Positions 42,128 through 51,224 are shown, counted from the stretch's first letter. The stretch: 64,000 nucleotides of DNA from Terriglobus sp. RCC_193 (GCF_041355105.1 NZ_JBFUPK010000002.1:998037-1062036), one strand, 5' to 3'. Notes: a model not told the origin generated them from the letters alone. Numbers and translations are program-made.

Positions 42128-42676
42128 CTATGCGATGGCTCCCACTTCGCGCAGTTTCGCGTTCAGTTGATCCAGTGATTGTTGCGCCGTTCCGGCGACG
42201 GAGATGTGCCATGCCTCGTCTTCGGAAGGATCTTCCAGCGTTGCCAACTGGCTGGTGAGCAGGTTCGGATTCATGAACTCATGCGCGCGATGGTGCAGGT
42301 GGTCTGCAATGGTTTCTTGCGGCGCGGTCAGCACGGCGAAACGCACCGTGTCCAGCGAAAGGTCACCGCGAAGCACATCACGATACGCAGCCTTCAGCGC
42401 AGAACAGGCCATGATCATGCCCTCGCCGCGCTGGGCGTATTCGTCAATCTTGCCATGCAGAATGGCCAGCCACGGTGCACGGTCGTTGTCGTCCAGCGGA
42501 TGTCCGGCGGCCATCTTCGCCTTGTTTGCTGCGGGATGAAAATCGTCGCCGTCCAGGAACGGCCATCCCGTCTCCTTCGACAACATGGTGCCCAGTGTGG
42601 TTTTGCCGGTGCCACTTACACCCATCAGGATCAGGATCACGGTGGTAAGACCTCTCTGCTTTCTATTGTGCGGCAT
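42128..42676 (-). CDS. gntK: Gluconokinase
   Basis: A 182-residue P-loop kinase that phosphorylates D-gluconate to 6-phosphogluconate. Walker A is G-V-S-G-T-G-K-T-T (residues ~19-27). The family segments F-L-D-G-D-D-F-H-P-A-A-N-K-A-K-M, G-x-P-L-D-D-N-D-R-A-P-W-L and A-C-S-A-L-K-x-x-Y-R-D are all present. Length is normal for GntK. An internal Met at residue ~18 is possible but would remove part of the first strand. It might serve with the lactonase of the uronate locus 22 kb away, but that link is speculative. Confidence 0.95.
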   Translation of the reverse strand: MPHNRKQRGLTTVILILMGVSGTGKTTLGTMLSKETGWPFLDGDDFHPAANKAKMAAGHPLDDNDRAPWLAILHGKIDEYAQRGEGMIMACSALKAAYRDVLRGDLSLDTVRFAVLTAPQETIADHLHHRAHEFMNPNLLTSQLATLEDPSEDEAWHISVAGTAQQSLDQLNAKLREVGAIA

Positions 42677-42720
42677 CTATGGGATTGCATCCACCCCGGG
42701 GGCCGCGCAGGGCTTGTTAT

Positions 42721-42816
42721 GCCCTGGAATTACCAATGTCTGCGTCCTCCGTCGCGCCGGAACACGCTCCACCCGCAACGGAAGCTCACACAAAAGGCAT
42801 AGCAGGCTCTAATCTG
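42721..42816 (+). repeat. Dispersed repeat, partial copy (matches 53673-53768)
   Basis: Ninety-six bases match 53673-53768 with about eight differences. It corresponds to the loop and right arm of the fold-back element at 53582-53763; the left arm is missing here. It ends 12 bp before the glutaminyl cyclotransferase start. Confidence 0.8.
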
Positions 42817-42827
42817 TTGTCGTGATC

Positions 42828-43676
42828 ATGCGTTCGTTTTCCGCCCTTCTGCCCGCCGCCGCCTTCCTGCTCGTGTCCGCCTGTGGATGCAAAGCTTCCG
42901 CGCCATCTGCGGCCCCTACCGATGCCCCGAAAGCTGTTGCGAAGGTCGCTGCAGCGCCTGCTGCTCCTGCCACGGTCGCGCCGGTGTACGGCTACAGCGT
43001 CGTGGCAAAGTATCCGCACTCCACAGATAGCTATACGGAAGGTTTTCTGTACAAGGACGGCAAATTTTATGAAGGCACCGGCATGGAGGGCCGCAGTGGC
43101 ATCCAGGTGCTGGATCCGGCTACGGCGAAGGTGTTGCAGGAACGGAAGATGACCAACAATTTCTTCGGCGAAGGCATTGTGGACTGGGGCCCGAACATGC
43201 TGCAGTGGACGTGGCAGACACACATTGGTGTGGTGATGGACCGCGCCACGCTGAAGCCGCTGCACACCTTCACCTACACCGGGGAAGGATGGGGCATGAC
43301 GCGTGACAGCAAGCGTCTGATCACCAGCGACGGCACGGCGACACTGCGTTTTCGCAATCCGGAGACGTTTGCGGAGATTGGCCACATTGACGTGCACGAT
43401 GGAGATAAGCCGGTGGAGCAGTTGAATGAGCTGGAGTACATCAACGGCGAAATCTGGGCCAATGTGTGGCACCTGGAACGCATTGCGCGCATTTCGCCGA
43501 AGGATGGCAAGGTGATCTCGTGGGTGGACCTTACCGGCATCCTGCCCGCAACGGAAAAACGAGATGATGAGAGTGTGCTGAACGGCATTGCGTATGACGA
43601 GGCGAAAGGCCGCATCTTTGTCACCGGCAAGCAGTGGCCCACCATCTTCGAAATCAAGGTTGGAGCGAAGAAGTAA
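42828..43676 (+). CDS. Glutaminyl-peptide cyclotransferase, lipoprotein
   Basis: A 282-residue five-bladed propeller enzyme of the plant/bacterial QC family, which converts N-terminal Gln to pyroglutamate. The signal peptide ends in a lipobox (L-V-S-A-C at residues ~15-19), so the protein is probably anchored as a lipoprotein. Family motifs include S-Y-T-E-G-F-L-Y, Y-T-G-E-G-W-G-M-T and L-N-E-L-E-Y-I-N-G-E-I-W-A-N-V-W. The ATG was preferred over a GTG two codons earlier. The Ala/Pro-rich linker after the lipobox is common in exported lipoproteins. A role in maturing secreted proteins is an inference. Confidence 0.92.
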   Translation: MRSFSALLPAAAFLLVSACGCKASAPSAAPTDAPKAVAKVAAAPAAPATVAPVYGYSVVAKYPHSTDSYTEGFLYKDGKFYEGTGMEGRSGIQVLDPATAKVLQERKMTNNFFGEGIVDWGPNMLQWTWQTHIGVVMDRATLKPLHTFTYTGEGWGMTRDSKRLITSDGTATLRFRNPETFAEIGHIDVHDGDKPVEQLNELEYINGEIWANVWHLERIARISPKDGKVISWVDLTGILPATEKRDDESVLNGIAYDEAKGRIFVTGKQWPTIFEIKVGAKK

Positions 43677-43686
43677 GGAAGGATTC

Positions 43687-44841
43687 CTAACTTGTTGGGA
43701 GTCCGAGGGCCTTTCGCAGCTGCTCTATGCTTTGACCCTGCTGATGGAAGTGTCGTACCACGCTGCCGGTATGCAGCGTGCGTGATACCAGCGACGGATC
43801 GGGACAGGCAAACTGAACACCAGCGGAGCCGAAACGCATCGCGTTGGCTCCGTTTGTTTTTTCCACTACGCCATCCGCTACCAGTAGATGATTCAGCGCG
43901 AGCTGATCGTCGCGTTCCACCTGCGTTGCTGCGGCGAAGCGATCCAGCAGTGTTTGTGCGGCAACCGTAGGCCTCCACAGCATGAAGCCACAGCAAAGAA
44001 CAAAGCCCAGCGCCCGATCCACGTCCATGGGAATGCTGTGATCCAGTTGTGCAATCACATCCGCATCTGGAAGCGAGGCAAGCAGAGGAAGCACGTCGCC
44101 AACGGGGATCGCATCCAGATCCAGCACCATCACGGAGTGGCCTGCTGCAATCAGTGCGCGCAGGTACAGCGCACGCACCAGCCACAAAACACCGCGTGTC
44201 TTCGGATGCAGCTTGCCTTCGTTCCACGCAAAGAAACGGCGGCAATCTACGACGTGCGTGTCCTCGTATGTCTCCGTGGCGTGCAGTGCGGCGTCATCCA
44301 TAGCCAACACCACAACACGTGAACCAATGTGCTTTCGCACCTGTTGCATCCACAGTTCAAACAGCGAAAGATAGCCTCCGCTTAGCGGTACAAGAACAAT
44401 GGGTGGGCCATTGCTGCTGGCGGCAATCGATTGCACCTCATCGCGGATGTGCGCCTGGAGTGAACCGTCTCGCAACGTATCGGAGAGAGCGCGTAACTTG
44501 TGGGCTGTGTCGGCAACGAAGACATTTCCTGCAGCGGTCGCGTTTTTTTCCGCGTCTTCCAGAAAGTCATCGGCCAGGGTCGGTTCTTCGATGCGCGTCG
44601 CCATCTCGGCGAGTTCCAGAGTGAGTTCGGGCGAGCGTTCACCATTGTCTTCCACAATGCGCCGAAAGAGAGCATGTACGCTGCCGGGCCGTATGCGGTG
44701 CGACAACATCAACGCATACGAAAGCCTTCCAATGGAGTGGCGATCCAGCTCACGCAGCGGTGTCTGTGCCAGCACCACGGCTGCGGGATACCACAGGTGC
44801 ATGCGTGCCAGCAGCTTGCTCAGTGCCACGCCAGAGCGCAT
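43687..44841 (-). CDS. Glycosyltransferase with DxD motif (nucleotide-diphospho-sugar transferase family)
   Basis: A 384-residue protein. The N-terminal ~130 residues are helical and poorly conserved; the C-terminal region has a GT-A-like fold with the metal-binding D-L-D at residues 241-243 (V-M-V-L-D-L-D-A-I-P-V-G-D), R-A-L-Y-L-R-A-L before it, and E-R-D-D-Q-L-A-L-N-H-L later. This matches the PF03407-type transferases. It starts 2 nt after the flippase stop, so it is in one operon with it, probably building or exporting a surface polysaccharide. Donor and acceptor are unknown. Confidence 0.8.
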   Translation of the reverse strand: MRSGVALSKLLARMHLWYPAAVVLAQTPLRELDRHSIGRLSYALMLSHRIRPGSVHALFRRIVEDNGERSPELTLELAEMATRIEEPTLADDFLEDAEKNATAAGNVFVADTAHKLRALSDTLRDGSLQAHIRDEVQSIAASSNGPPIVLVPLSGGYLSLFELWMQQVRKHIGSRVVVLAMDDAALHATETYEDTHVVDCRRFFAWNEGKLHPKTRGVLWLVRALYLRALIAAGHSVMVLDLDAIPVGDVLPLLASLPDADVIAQLDHSIPMDVDRALGFVLCCGFMLWRPTVAAQTLLDRFAAATQVERDDQLALNHLLVADGVVEKTNGANAMRFGSAGVQFACPDPSLVSRTLHTGSVVRHFHQQGQSIEQLRKALGLPTS

Positions 44842-44843
44842 GA

Positions 44844-46367
44844 CTATGCGGCCTCCGTGGGACGATTGCGCTGGAAGCGGCTCATCAGGATCACACGCAG
44901 TTCATCCATGCGGAAGGTGGCATACGCTGCCACAGCCAGCAGCAGAGTGGATACAAGCGCAACGCCGGTGGATACTGGCAATGTCCAGTGTGCGGCTGCA
45001 ATTGCGGGGAATGAAGTGAGCGCGAATGCGGCCACGATGAAGATCACAAAGCGACGTAGCAGACTGTTGTCGATCATTGCGTCATCGGGAAAGAGCTTGT
45101 GATTCAGATAGACCACATACGCGGTCTGCAGAACCTCCCACACCAGCCACGTCATAATGAATCCGGCCACGCCCCATGTGCGCATGGTGAATACCGAGAT
45201 GGCAAGCATGATCGCGTAGCCAATGAAGATGCGTGTCGACAGCTTCTCATGCTCGTTGCTTGATGACTGGAACTGCGTCTTGTGTTCCTTCAGGCCCAGC
45301 ACGGCAGAGACGATTGCCATCTCAATGCAGAGATAAGGATGGTAGTCGATGCGGTCATGCAGCCACAGGTGGAACAGCAGCGGACACATCAGCAGGCTAC
45401 CAATGCTGACCACCGGAATCAGGAACAGTACCACGCGTTCTGACAGATCATAAAGTCGCCGCAGTTCGCCCCAGTCGGACTTGCCGACGAGCATCGTAAT
45501 GTCTTGCCCGATGACATTCGATGCCATGGAAAGAATCTGTCGCGACATCTGGAAGACCACGCGCACCAACGAAAACAGCGTGACCATGGAAGGGCCAAGA
45601 ACCCGCTGAATCACAATGACAGGGCCTTGCCATGTGAGGAATCCTGCCATGGCAATCAGGCCGAAGTGGCCACTGGGTTTCAGCATACGGCCCACTTCCG
45701 CCCAGGAACCATCGCGCAGTGAAGGCACCAGTACGCGCTCTGTATGGCGCAGATCGAACAGTGCATACACCGTGAAGATCACCAGCGTGGCAAGCTGCAA
45801 CGCCGCTAGCACCGGGAACGAACTGCGCATGGCCACACCCACTGCCATGCTGATGATCCAGAGAAAGCGCTGCGCGCTGGAGATGTAGTTGCCGCGATGC
45901 AGGCGGCCCACGGCCATGTAGCTGTTCGTCAGCAGGCTGAAGAACATATTCAGGCCAATCTGCAGGATCAGCAGATACATCGTGAGAGCCGCGGCCTGCG
46001 GACCAACGTGGCGCAGCTTCAACATGCTTGCCACTGGAATCACGAAGACAATCAGACCGCCGACCATAAACACGAACAGCACCAGCAACAGAAGACGGAA
46101 AGCGCTTGCCTGAATCGCTTTTGCGCCGGGAATGTCGCCGCGCGTGAACAGGATGGTCATCTGGTTGTTGGCATAGGTCTGCACGCCGTAGTTGAGCGTG
46201 CCCAGATAGTTCACGCTGGCGCTCAGCGCGATCCATTCGCCGTAGACTTCCACGCCCTGTCCGTAAAACTTCAGAAAGAAGGGAGGCACTAACAGCTGCA
46301 TCAGCACGGTTAGTCCCTGGCCAAGGAAGGCCGTCACCAGCAATTGCAGGATGCGCTTTAATCTCAT
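44844..46367 (-). CDS. Wzx-type polysaccharide flippase
   Basis: A 507-residue integral membrane protein with about 12-14 predicted helices in the MOP/MATE fold (F-L-G-Q-G-L-T-V-L-M-Q-L-L-V-P-P-F-F-L at the first helix; Y-L-G-T-L-N-Y-G-V-Q-T-Y). It should flip lipid-linked oligosaccharides across the inner membrane. The start was set at the Met before R-L-K-R-I-L, preceded by AGGGA; 25 upstream in-frame codons overlap the M13 terminator. It forms an operon with the DxD glycosyltransferase. Confidence 0.88.
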   Translation of the reverse strand: MRLKRILQLLVTAFLGQGLTVLMQLLVPPFFLKFYGQGVEVYGEWIALSASVNYLGTLNYGVQTYANNQMTILFTRGDIPGAKAIQASAFRLLLLVLFVFMVGGLIVFVIPVASMLKLRHVGPQAAALTMYLLILQIGLNMFFSLLTNSYMAVGRLHRGNYISSAQRFLWIISMAVGVAMRSSFPVLAALQLATLVIFTVYALFDLRHTERVLVPSLRDGSWAEVGRMLKPSGHFGLIAMAGFLTWQGPVIVIQRVLGPSMVTLFSLVRVVFQMSRQILSMASNVIGQDITMLVGKSDWGELRRLYDLSERVVLFLIPVVSIGSLLMCPLLFHLWLHDRIDYHPYLCIEMAIVSAVLGLKEHKTQFQSSSNEHEKLSTRIFIGYAIMLAISVFTMRTWGVAGFIMTWLVWEVLQTAYVVYLNHKLFPDDAMIDNSLLRRFVIFIVAAFALTSFPAIAAAHWTLPVSTGVALVSTLLLAVAAYATFRMDELRVILMSRFQRNRPTEAA

Positions 46368-46400
46368 TGTCCCTGTTAGTTTATCCGCACCAGAAGAAAG

Positions 46401-46425
46401 GGGACGCTGCCAAGCAGCGCCCCCT
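46401..46425 (-). terminator. Rho-independent terminator of the M13 peptidase gene
   Basis: On the minus strand, GGGGCGCTG / CAGCGTCCCC form a stem with one mismatch, followed by TTTCTTCT. It lies between the peptidase stop and the flippase start, separating the two transcripts. Confidence 0.75.
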
Positions 46426-46448
46426 TGTTGCAGTACGATCAAAAACGG

Positions 46449-48488
46449 TTACCAGATGCGAATGCGGTCCTCCGGTTTCAGGTACAGCGCATCGCCGGGT
46501 TTTACACCAAATGCGTCGTACCACGCATCCAGATTGCGCACAGTAGCGGCGCGATATTGGCCCGGCGAATGCGGATCGCCAAGCACCTGCGCACGCAGTA
46601 CATTCTCGCGCTCCAGTCCCGCATAGTTCTGTGCAAATGCGATGAAGAACTGCTGATCGCCGGTAAGCCCATCGACCACCGGTGCGGATTTGCCCTTCAG
46701 CGATGCGCGATAGGCATCGTATGCGGCCTGCAATCCAGCCACGTCTGCAATGTTTTCGCCCAGTGTTTGCTTGCCATTTACGTGCAGGTCCGGAAAGGGC
46801 GTATAGGCGTCATATTGTTTTGCCAGTGCCGCGGTGGATTCGTTGAAGTGCTTCAGGTCTTCCTCGGTCCACCAGTTGCGCACGCGTCCTTTGCTGTCAA
46901 AGGCTGCGCCCTCGCTGTCAAAGGTGTGTGAAATTTCATGACCAATCACAGCGCCAATGGCGCCGTAATTGGCAGCATCGGTGCGCGCGGGATCAAAGAA
47001 TGGCGGCTGCAGAATTGCTGCGGGGAAATTCAGTGCGTTGTCCAACGGCAGATTCACGGCATTCACTGTCTGCGGTGTCATCGTCCATTCCTTGCGGTCT
47101 GTCGGTTTGCCGATTTGCGACAGCGCGTATTCATATTCAAAGCGGCTCGCGCGCCACACGTTGCCGAAGAGGTCGTCCGGCTTGATCTCCAGCGCTTCAT
47201 AGCTGCGCCACTTCTCCGCATAGCCGATGCTTACCTGTAATGCATCGAGTTTGACGATAGCTTCCTTGCGCGTTGCAGGCGCCATCCATGTCAGCGTCTC
47301 CAGCCGTGTGCGGAAGGCCGTCATCAGGTTTGTAACCATCACCTGCACGCGTGCCTTCTCTTCCGGTGTGAAGTACTTTGCGGCATACAGCTTGCCCACG
47401 GCATCGCCCAGCCTGTCGTCCACCAGCATTACCGCACGCTGCTGGCGTGGGCGTTGTGCCTGTGTGCCGGTTACGCCTTTCACAAATTCGAAACGCTCAT
47501 CGGCAAATGCCTTTGAGACGTAGGAGCCGTACGCCGTGACCATGTGCGCGATGAGGAAGTCTTTCCACACGGCGATGGGCTGCGATGTCACAAGATCGCT
47601 TTCCGCAGTGAATGCGGCCGGTTGCCACACAATGAAAGTCTTCTGATGCTCCAGCCCGGCGGCGGCGAAGTATGTCTTCCAATCCAGCCCCGGCGCTTTC
47701 TTTTCGAAGTCTTCTACAGTCCACGGATTGTTGGCGTGTTCGATATTTTCGCTGTCGGCCAGCGACACCTGTTTCTGCGCAATGGCGGTTTCCAATGCGA
47801 GCACAGCCGTGGCGCGCTCGGCTGCGTTTTCGTAGCCCAGCAGGCGGAACACGGCGGTCAGGTGCTTGCTGTAGGCGTCGCACACCTGCTTCATGCGCGG
47901 CGCATCGCTCAGGTAGTAATCGCGGCTGCTCAGGCCCAGGCCACCCTGCAGCAGATAGGGCGCATAGTGGTCCGGGTCGTTAAAGCTGGGCGCTACCCAC
48001 AGGCCGAAGAGATTGGCCGTGTGATAGTTCGTGTTGTTCAGCGCGTCCACATCGTTGCGCAGAGAACGGCCAAGCTGAACGGCCAGTTCGTGACGGTCCT
48101 TGATGGCGAGCAGGGGTTTCAACTGTGCGTCAAGCGCTGCGCGTCCGTGGGCTTCGATCGCCGCTTCGTCCATATACGAGCGGTACAGATCGGCAATCTT
48201 GCGTCCTTCAGAGCCTGCGGGAGCGCGTTGCAGTTCAGGATCGGTAACGATGGCGGCGACGAGTTTCTGTGCGCGGTCGTCCAGCATGGAGAAAGTGCTG
48301 ACGGAACTACGGTCGGCCGGGATGGTCAGCTTCGCGAGATACGTGCCATTGGCGTACTTGAAAAAGTCATCCCCGGGTTTGGCCGCCTTGTCGATGGCGA
48401 AGGTGTTCACGCCGCGCTGCTGTGCGGGAACAACAAAAGGGCATGTCGTGAGCAGGGCCGCGAGTGCAGCCGAAAGGAATACTTTCAT
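46449..48488 (-). CDS. M13-family metallopeptidase (neprilysin/PepO-like), secreted
   Basis: A 679-residue zinc endopeptidase with a signal peptide (residues 1-23). The zinc motif is H-E-I-S-H (~518-522, in V-I-G-H-E-I-S-H-T-F-D) with E-N-I-A-D-V-A-G ~60 residues later supplying the third ligand. The N-terminal D-D-F-F-K-Y-A-N-G and the final C-terminal I-R-I-W (M13 enzymes usually end in C-x-x-W) also fit. The substrate-binding N-A-x-Y-x-P motif is changed to N-A-V-N-L-P. It acts in the periplasm or outside on peptides. The start is the Met of the signal peptide; a much longer upstream frame is antisense to the neighbour. Confidence 0.93.
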   Translation of the reverse strand: MKVFLSAALAALLTTCPFVVPAQQRGVNTFAIDKAAKPGDDFFKYANGTYLAKLTIPADRSSVSTFSMLDDRAQKLVAAIVTDPELQRAPAGSEGRKIADLYRSYMDEAAIEAHGRAALDAQLKPLLAIKDRHELAVQLGRSLRNDVDALNNTNYHTANLFGLWVAPSFNDPDHYAPYLLQGGLGLSSRDYYLSDAPRMKQVCDAYSKHLTAVFRLLGYENAAERATAVLALETAIAQKQVSLADSENIEHANNPWTVEDFEKKAPGLDWKTYFAAAGLEHQKTFIVWQPAAFTAESDLVTSQPIAVWKDFLIAHMVTAYGSYVSKAFADERFEFVKGVTGTQAQRPRQQRAVMLVDDRLGDAVGKLYAAKYFTPEEKARVQVMVTNLMTAFRTRLETLTWMAPATRKEAIVKLDALQVSIGYAEKWRSYEALEIKPDDLFGNVWRASRFEYEYALSQIGKPTDRKEWTMTPQTVNAVNLPLDNALNFPAAILQPPFFDPARTDAANYGAIGAVIGHEISHTFDSEGAAFDSKGRVRNWWTEEDLKHFNESTAALAKQYDAYTPFPDLHVNGKQTLGENIADVAGLQAAYDAYRASLKGKSAPVVDGLTGDQQFFIAFAQNYAGLERENVLRAQVLGDPHSPGQYRAATVRNLDAWYDAFGVKPGDALYLKPEDRIRIW

Positions 48489-48599
48489 GAAGAGACTCCA
48501 GCCACACATTCTATGCCGCTGCGCTGCAAATGCATTTTCGCGCGCCCACCGCGTCTTTCCTATCGCCTTCGCGTCTGTACATGCAAGAGGATGTTCGTC

Positions 48600-49424
48600 A
48601 TGAAAACGCTCTGGAAGTCTGCGGTACTGTGTTCTGCGCTCACGTTGTCCACGCTCGCCTTGGGGCAGAACGCCACCAGCGGCGGGGATCAACAGCCACA
48701 GCAGGATTCGCAAGGGATGCGAAGTGGCCCCGGTGGTCCGGGTGGACGCCGCGGCAGCGCAACGCGCGGCACCGTGGCATCGGTCAGCGGATCGAACATC
48801 GTTGTGAAGGATGAAGCAGGAACCACCTGGACCATCGTCACCACGGAAAACACGCGCGTGATGCGTGGCCGCGAGCCGCTGGCCGTCTCCGGTATTCAGC
48901 CGGGTGATGAAGTGATGAGCATGGGCTTGCCCGACGCGGACAAGCACGAACTGCACGCCATGATGGTGATGGATGTGCCTGCCGCAGAGGTTGCGAAGGC
49001 CAAAGCCAACCTGGGTAAGACCTACATTGTGGGACGCATCACGTCCATCGACGAGACGAAGCTGACCATTATGCGGAGCGACAAGGTTTCGCAGACCATT
49101 GCGCTGGATGAGACCACCAGCCTGCACAAGGGCGGTCGCATGGACCCCGCAGCCATGCAGGCAGCGGGGCTGGACGGCGGCATGATGGGCATGGGCGGCG
49201 GTGGTGGCGGCATGGGACCGGGCAACCGGAATGACGGCGGGAACCGGTCGGCCCCGAATGCCGCGGGAGAAGCCATTACGTTGGCGGATGTAAAGGTGGG
49301 CGACAGTGTCATCGGTCTTGGTTCTGTGAAGGGCGGGGTGTTTGTGCCGACTGATCTGCGGGTGCAGGAGCCGCGTGCAGGAGGTCGCCGGAACGGTGAT
49401 GTGCCTCCTCCTCCGCAACAGTAG
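48600..49424 (+). CDS. Secreted protein with repeated OB-like (DUF5666-type) domains
   Basis: A 274-residue protein with a signal peptide (residues 1-22, ending L-A-L-G-Q). A Gly/Arg/Gln-rich linker follows, then two similar beta modules: R-G-T-V-A-S-V-S-G-S-N-I-V-V-K-D (~57-130) and V-G-R-I-T-S-I-D-E-T-K-L-T-I-M (~142-235), separated by a Met/Gly-rich stretch (G-M-M-G-M-G-G-G-G-G-G-M). This resembles DUF5666-like tandem domains of unknown function. An AGAGGA site precedes the ATG. It is divergent from the M13 gene with a 111-bp gap. Confidence 0.75.
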   Translation: MKTLWKSAVLCSALTLSTLALGQNATSGGDQQPQQDSQGMRSGPGGPGGRRGSATRGTVASVSGSNIVVKDEAGTTWTIVTTENTRVMRGREPLAVSGIQPGDEVMSMGLPDADKHELHAMMVMDVPAAEVAKAKANLGKTYIVGRITSIDETKLTIMRSDKVSQTIALDETTSLHKGGRMDPAAMQAAGLDGGMMGMGGGGGGMGPGNRNDGGNRSAPNAAGEAITLADVKVGDSVIGLGSVKGGVFVPTDLRVQEPRAGGRRNGDVPPPPQQ

Positions 49425-49468
49425 GCATCGTATCGTCATCACTTCAGTTTTCCGATGTGCCAAAGCGT

Positions 49469-49633
49469 CGTCATCCTGAGCGGAGCACGAAGTGCGGAGT
49501 CGAAGGACCTGCTTTCTTTGGAGCTCTTGGGAATGCTGGTAAGGTTCCCATGCTGGTGCGAAGAGTGCTGCTTCCCGGAGCGTTGTAGTGGGAGGAGAAG
49601 AAAGCAGGTCCTTCGGCTTCGCTCAGGATGACG
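49469..49633. repeat. Dispersed intergenic repeat, inverted pair
   Basis: CGTCATCCTGAG at 49469-49480 and its complement CTCAGGATGACG at 49622-49633 bound a ~165-bp element. Inside each end lie matching 'gaaggacctgctttctt' sequences in opposite orientation. The same element type occurs at 60153-60313 and, degenerate, at 42098-42123. Confidence 0.75.
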
Positions 49634-49656
49634 CGCTTTGCGCGTATGAGCTTCGC

Positions 49657-49704
49657 TTAGGCTGATGGAACTTTGTTCGTTTAGGCTGATGGAACTTTGT
49701 TCGT
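49657..49704 (+). repeat. 24-bp tandem repeat, two exact copies
   Basis: The unit begins TTAGGCTGATGGAACTTTG and ends TTCGT; a third copy starts (TTAGGG) then breaks off. The preceding GTATGAGCTTCGCTTAGG recurs at 60323-60340. Confidence 0.9.
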
Positions 49705-49726
49705 TTAGGGTTCGCCTGGAAGAACA

Positions 49727-49757
49727 AACCCCGCCATGACTTTGTCATGACGGGGTT
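49727..49757 (-). terminator. Terminator of the FucP-type transporter gene
   Basis: A 14-bp stem with one mismatch (AACCCCGCCATGAC / GTCATGACGGGGTT) and a 3-nt loop lies 27 nt past the stop on the minus strand, followed by TGTTCT. It could also act on the plus strand. Confidence 0.75.
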
Positions 49758-49784
49758 ATCTGTAAGTTTTGTTGTTAGAAAGTG

Positions 49785-51113
49785 TTACGCCGGATCGATG
49801 CGCAGACCCGCCAGCGGATCGGTGTGGATCTGGCGGCGCGTCGTGGCAAAGCCGTAGATCGCAATGTACACATAGCAGGCTGCGGGAATCAGGAAGGCCT
49901 TCTGATAGCCCACGTGATCGGCGAAGTGGCCGTAGACGTAGGGAATAATTGCTCCGCCCACAATCGCCTGCACCATCAGGCTGCTGCCTTTGCTGGTCAG
50001 TTCACCCAGTCCGGCCAGGCCCAGCGTGAAGATGCTGGGGAACATGATGGAGTTGAACAGGCCCACCGAAAGTATGGTGTACATGGCAACGTGGCCGCTG
50101 GAGAAGACGCTGGACAGTACCAGCACAAACGCCACCATCGCGAAGATGCCGAGCAGGGTGCCGGTGCGTACCTTCTGCAGGATGGCCGAACCGATGAAGC
50201 GTCCGATCATGGCTCCCAGCCAGTAGTAGGAGACGTACTTGGCAGCAGATGCTTCGCTGAGGCCGCCGATGTTGGACAGGCCGAAGTAATTGATGAGGAA
50301 GCTGCCAATGGAAACCTCTGCACCCACGTAGAGGAAGATGCCCAGCGCGCCGAGCCACAGCCACGTCTGGTTCCAGATGCCGGGGCCGAAGCCCGCGATG
50401 GGACGCAGATCAACGGTGAGGTGCTCCTTGCTGTCGAGCCGCACGGTATACAGCAGGACGGCCAGCAGAATCAGGATGCCGGTGATCACCAGATACGGTG
50501 TCGTGATGGTGGATGCCTGCTGTGCGCGATACGCTGCCAACTCCGCCGGTGTGAACCTGGCGATGGTTACGGCAGCGGCAGCACCCACACCCGCCAGGAT
50601 GGTGTAACGGCCGATGATGGGCGCAATGAAGGTGCCGAAAGAGTTGAATGCCTGCGACAGATTCAGGCGGCTGGAGGCTGTTTCTTCCGGGCCAACGCTG
50701 GCAACGAAGGGATTCGCCGATACCTGCAGAGCGGTAATGCCCGCAGCCAGAATCACCAGTGCGCCCAGGAAGAGCGGATACGAGGCGAGGCGTGCCGCCG
50801 GGATGAACAGGACCGCACCCACAGCAGCTACGGCTAGGCCGGTGACCATGGTGTATTTGTAGCCGCGATATTCCACCAGCTTGCCCGCCGGAAGAGCGAA
50901 GAGGAAGTACGAACCGAAGAACGCTGTCTGAATCAGTGCCGACTCCGCAATGGAGAGCGAGAAGATGCTCTTCAGATGGGGAATCAGGATGTCGTTCATG
51001 CAGGTGAGGAATCCCCACATGAAGAACAGCGTGGTCGCGATGGTCATCGCGCGGTAATCGGTCTGTGTGCGGCGGAAATGATTCGAGCCGGAGGTGGGGG
51101 CGGCAAAAGCCAT
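49785..51113 (-). CDS. Sugar:proton symporter of the FucP/GluP MFS family
   Basis: A 442-residue 12-helix MFS transporter. The first helix reads T-L-F-F-M-W-G-F-L-T-C-M-N-D-I-L-I-P-H-L-K, the signature of the FucP family (L-fucose, glucose/galactose). Other family parts such as G-S-Y-F-L-F-A-L-P-A-G and S-R-L-N-L-S-Q-A-F-N-S-F-G-T are present. The start is set at the Met before A-F-A-A-P; upstream codons would add an unlikely basic leader. The sugar cannot be told from sequence alone. Confidence 0.9.
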   Translation of the reverse strand: MAFAAPTSGSNHFRRTQTDYRAMTIATTLFFMWGFLTCMNDILIPHLKSIFSLSIAESALIQTAFFGSYFLFALPAGKLVEYRGYKYTMVTGLAVAAVGAVLFIPAARLASYPLFLGALVILAAGITALQVSANPFVASVGPEETASSRLNLSQAFNSFGTFIAPIIGRYTILAGVGAAAAVTIARFTPAELAAYRAQQASTITTPYLVITGILILLAVLLYTVRLDSKEHLTVDLRPIAGFGPGIWNQTWLWLGALGIFLYVGAEVSIGSFLINYFGLSNIGGLSEASAAKYVSYYWLGAMIGRFIGSAILQKVRTGTLLGIFAMVAFVLVLSSVFSSGHVAMYTILSVGLFNSIMFPSIFTLGLAGLGELTSKGSSLMVQAIVGGAIIPYVYGHFADHVGYQKAFLIPAACYVYIAIYGFATTRRQIHTDPLAGLRIDPA

Positions 51114-51224
51114 CGGGCGAGATCTTCTTTCGTGTAAGTCCGCGGCGCTGCTGTGCCCGGCTGTCGCTATTGAGGTTAGCGCACACGGGGCGGCTTTCGC
51201 ATCCATGTTTGCGGGAAAGAACCG

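Larger units (their letters stand above)
49425..49784. other. 360-bp intergenic region made of repeats
   Basis: No coding frame. It contains an inverted pair of dispersed repeats (49469-49633), a 24-bp tandem repeat (49657-49704) and the terminator of the sugar transporter gene (49727-49757). Confidence 0.75.

Noticed and set aside
47544-48599. Plus-strand frame extending the OB-like gene upstream
   Set aside because: It is antisense to the M13 peptidase and the true signal peptide with a ribosome-binding site begins at 48600.
46449-49463. A 1004-codon minus-strand frame covering the M13 peptidase and about 330 extra N-terminal codons
   Set aside because: The extra part is antisense to the secreted OB-like gene, is Arg/His/Thr-rich and low-complexity, and the M13 signal peptide begins at 48488.
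49782-50837. 351-codon plus-strand frame
   Set aside because: It is antisense to the FucP-type transporter; Gln/His/Arg-rich shadow composition.
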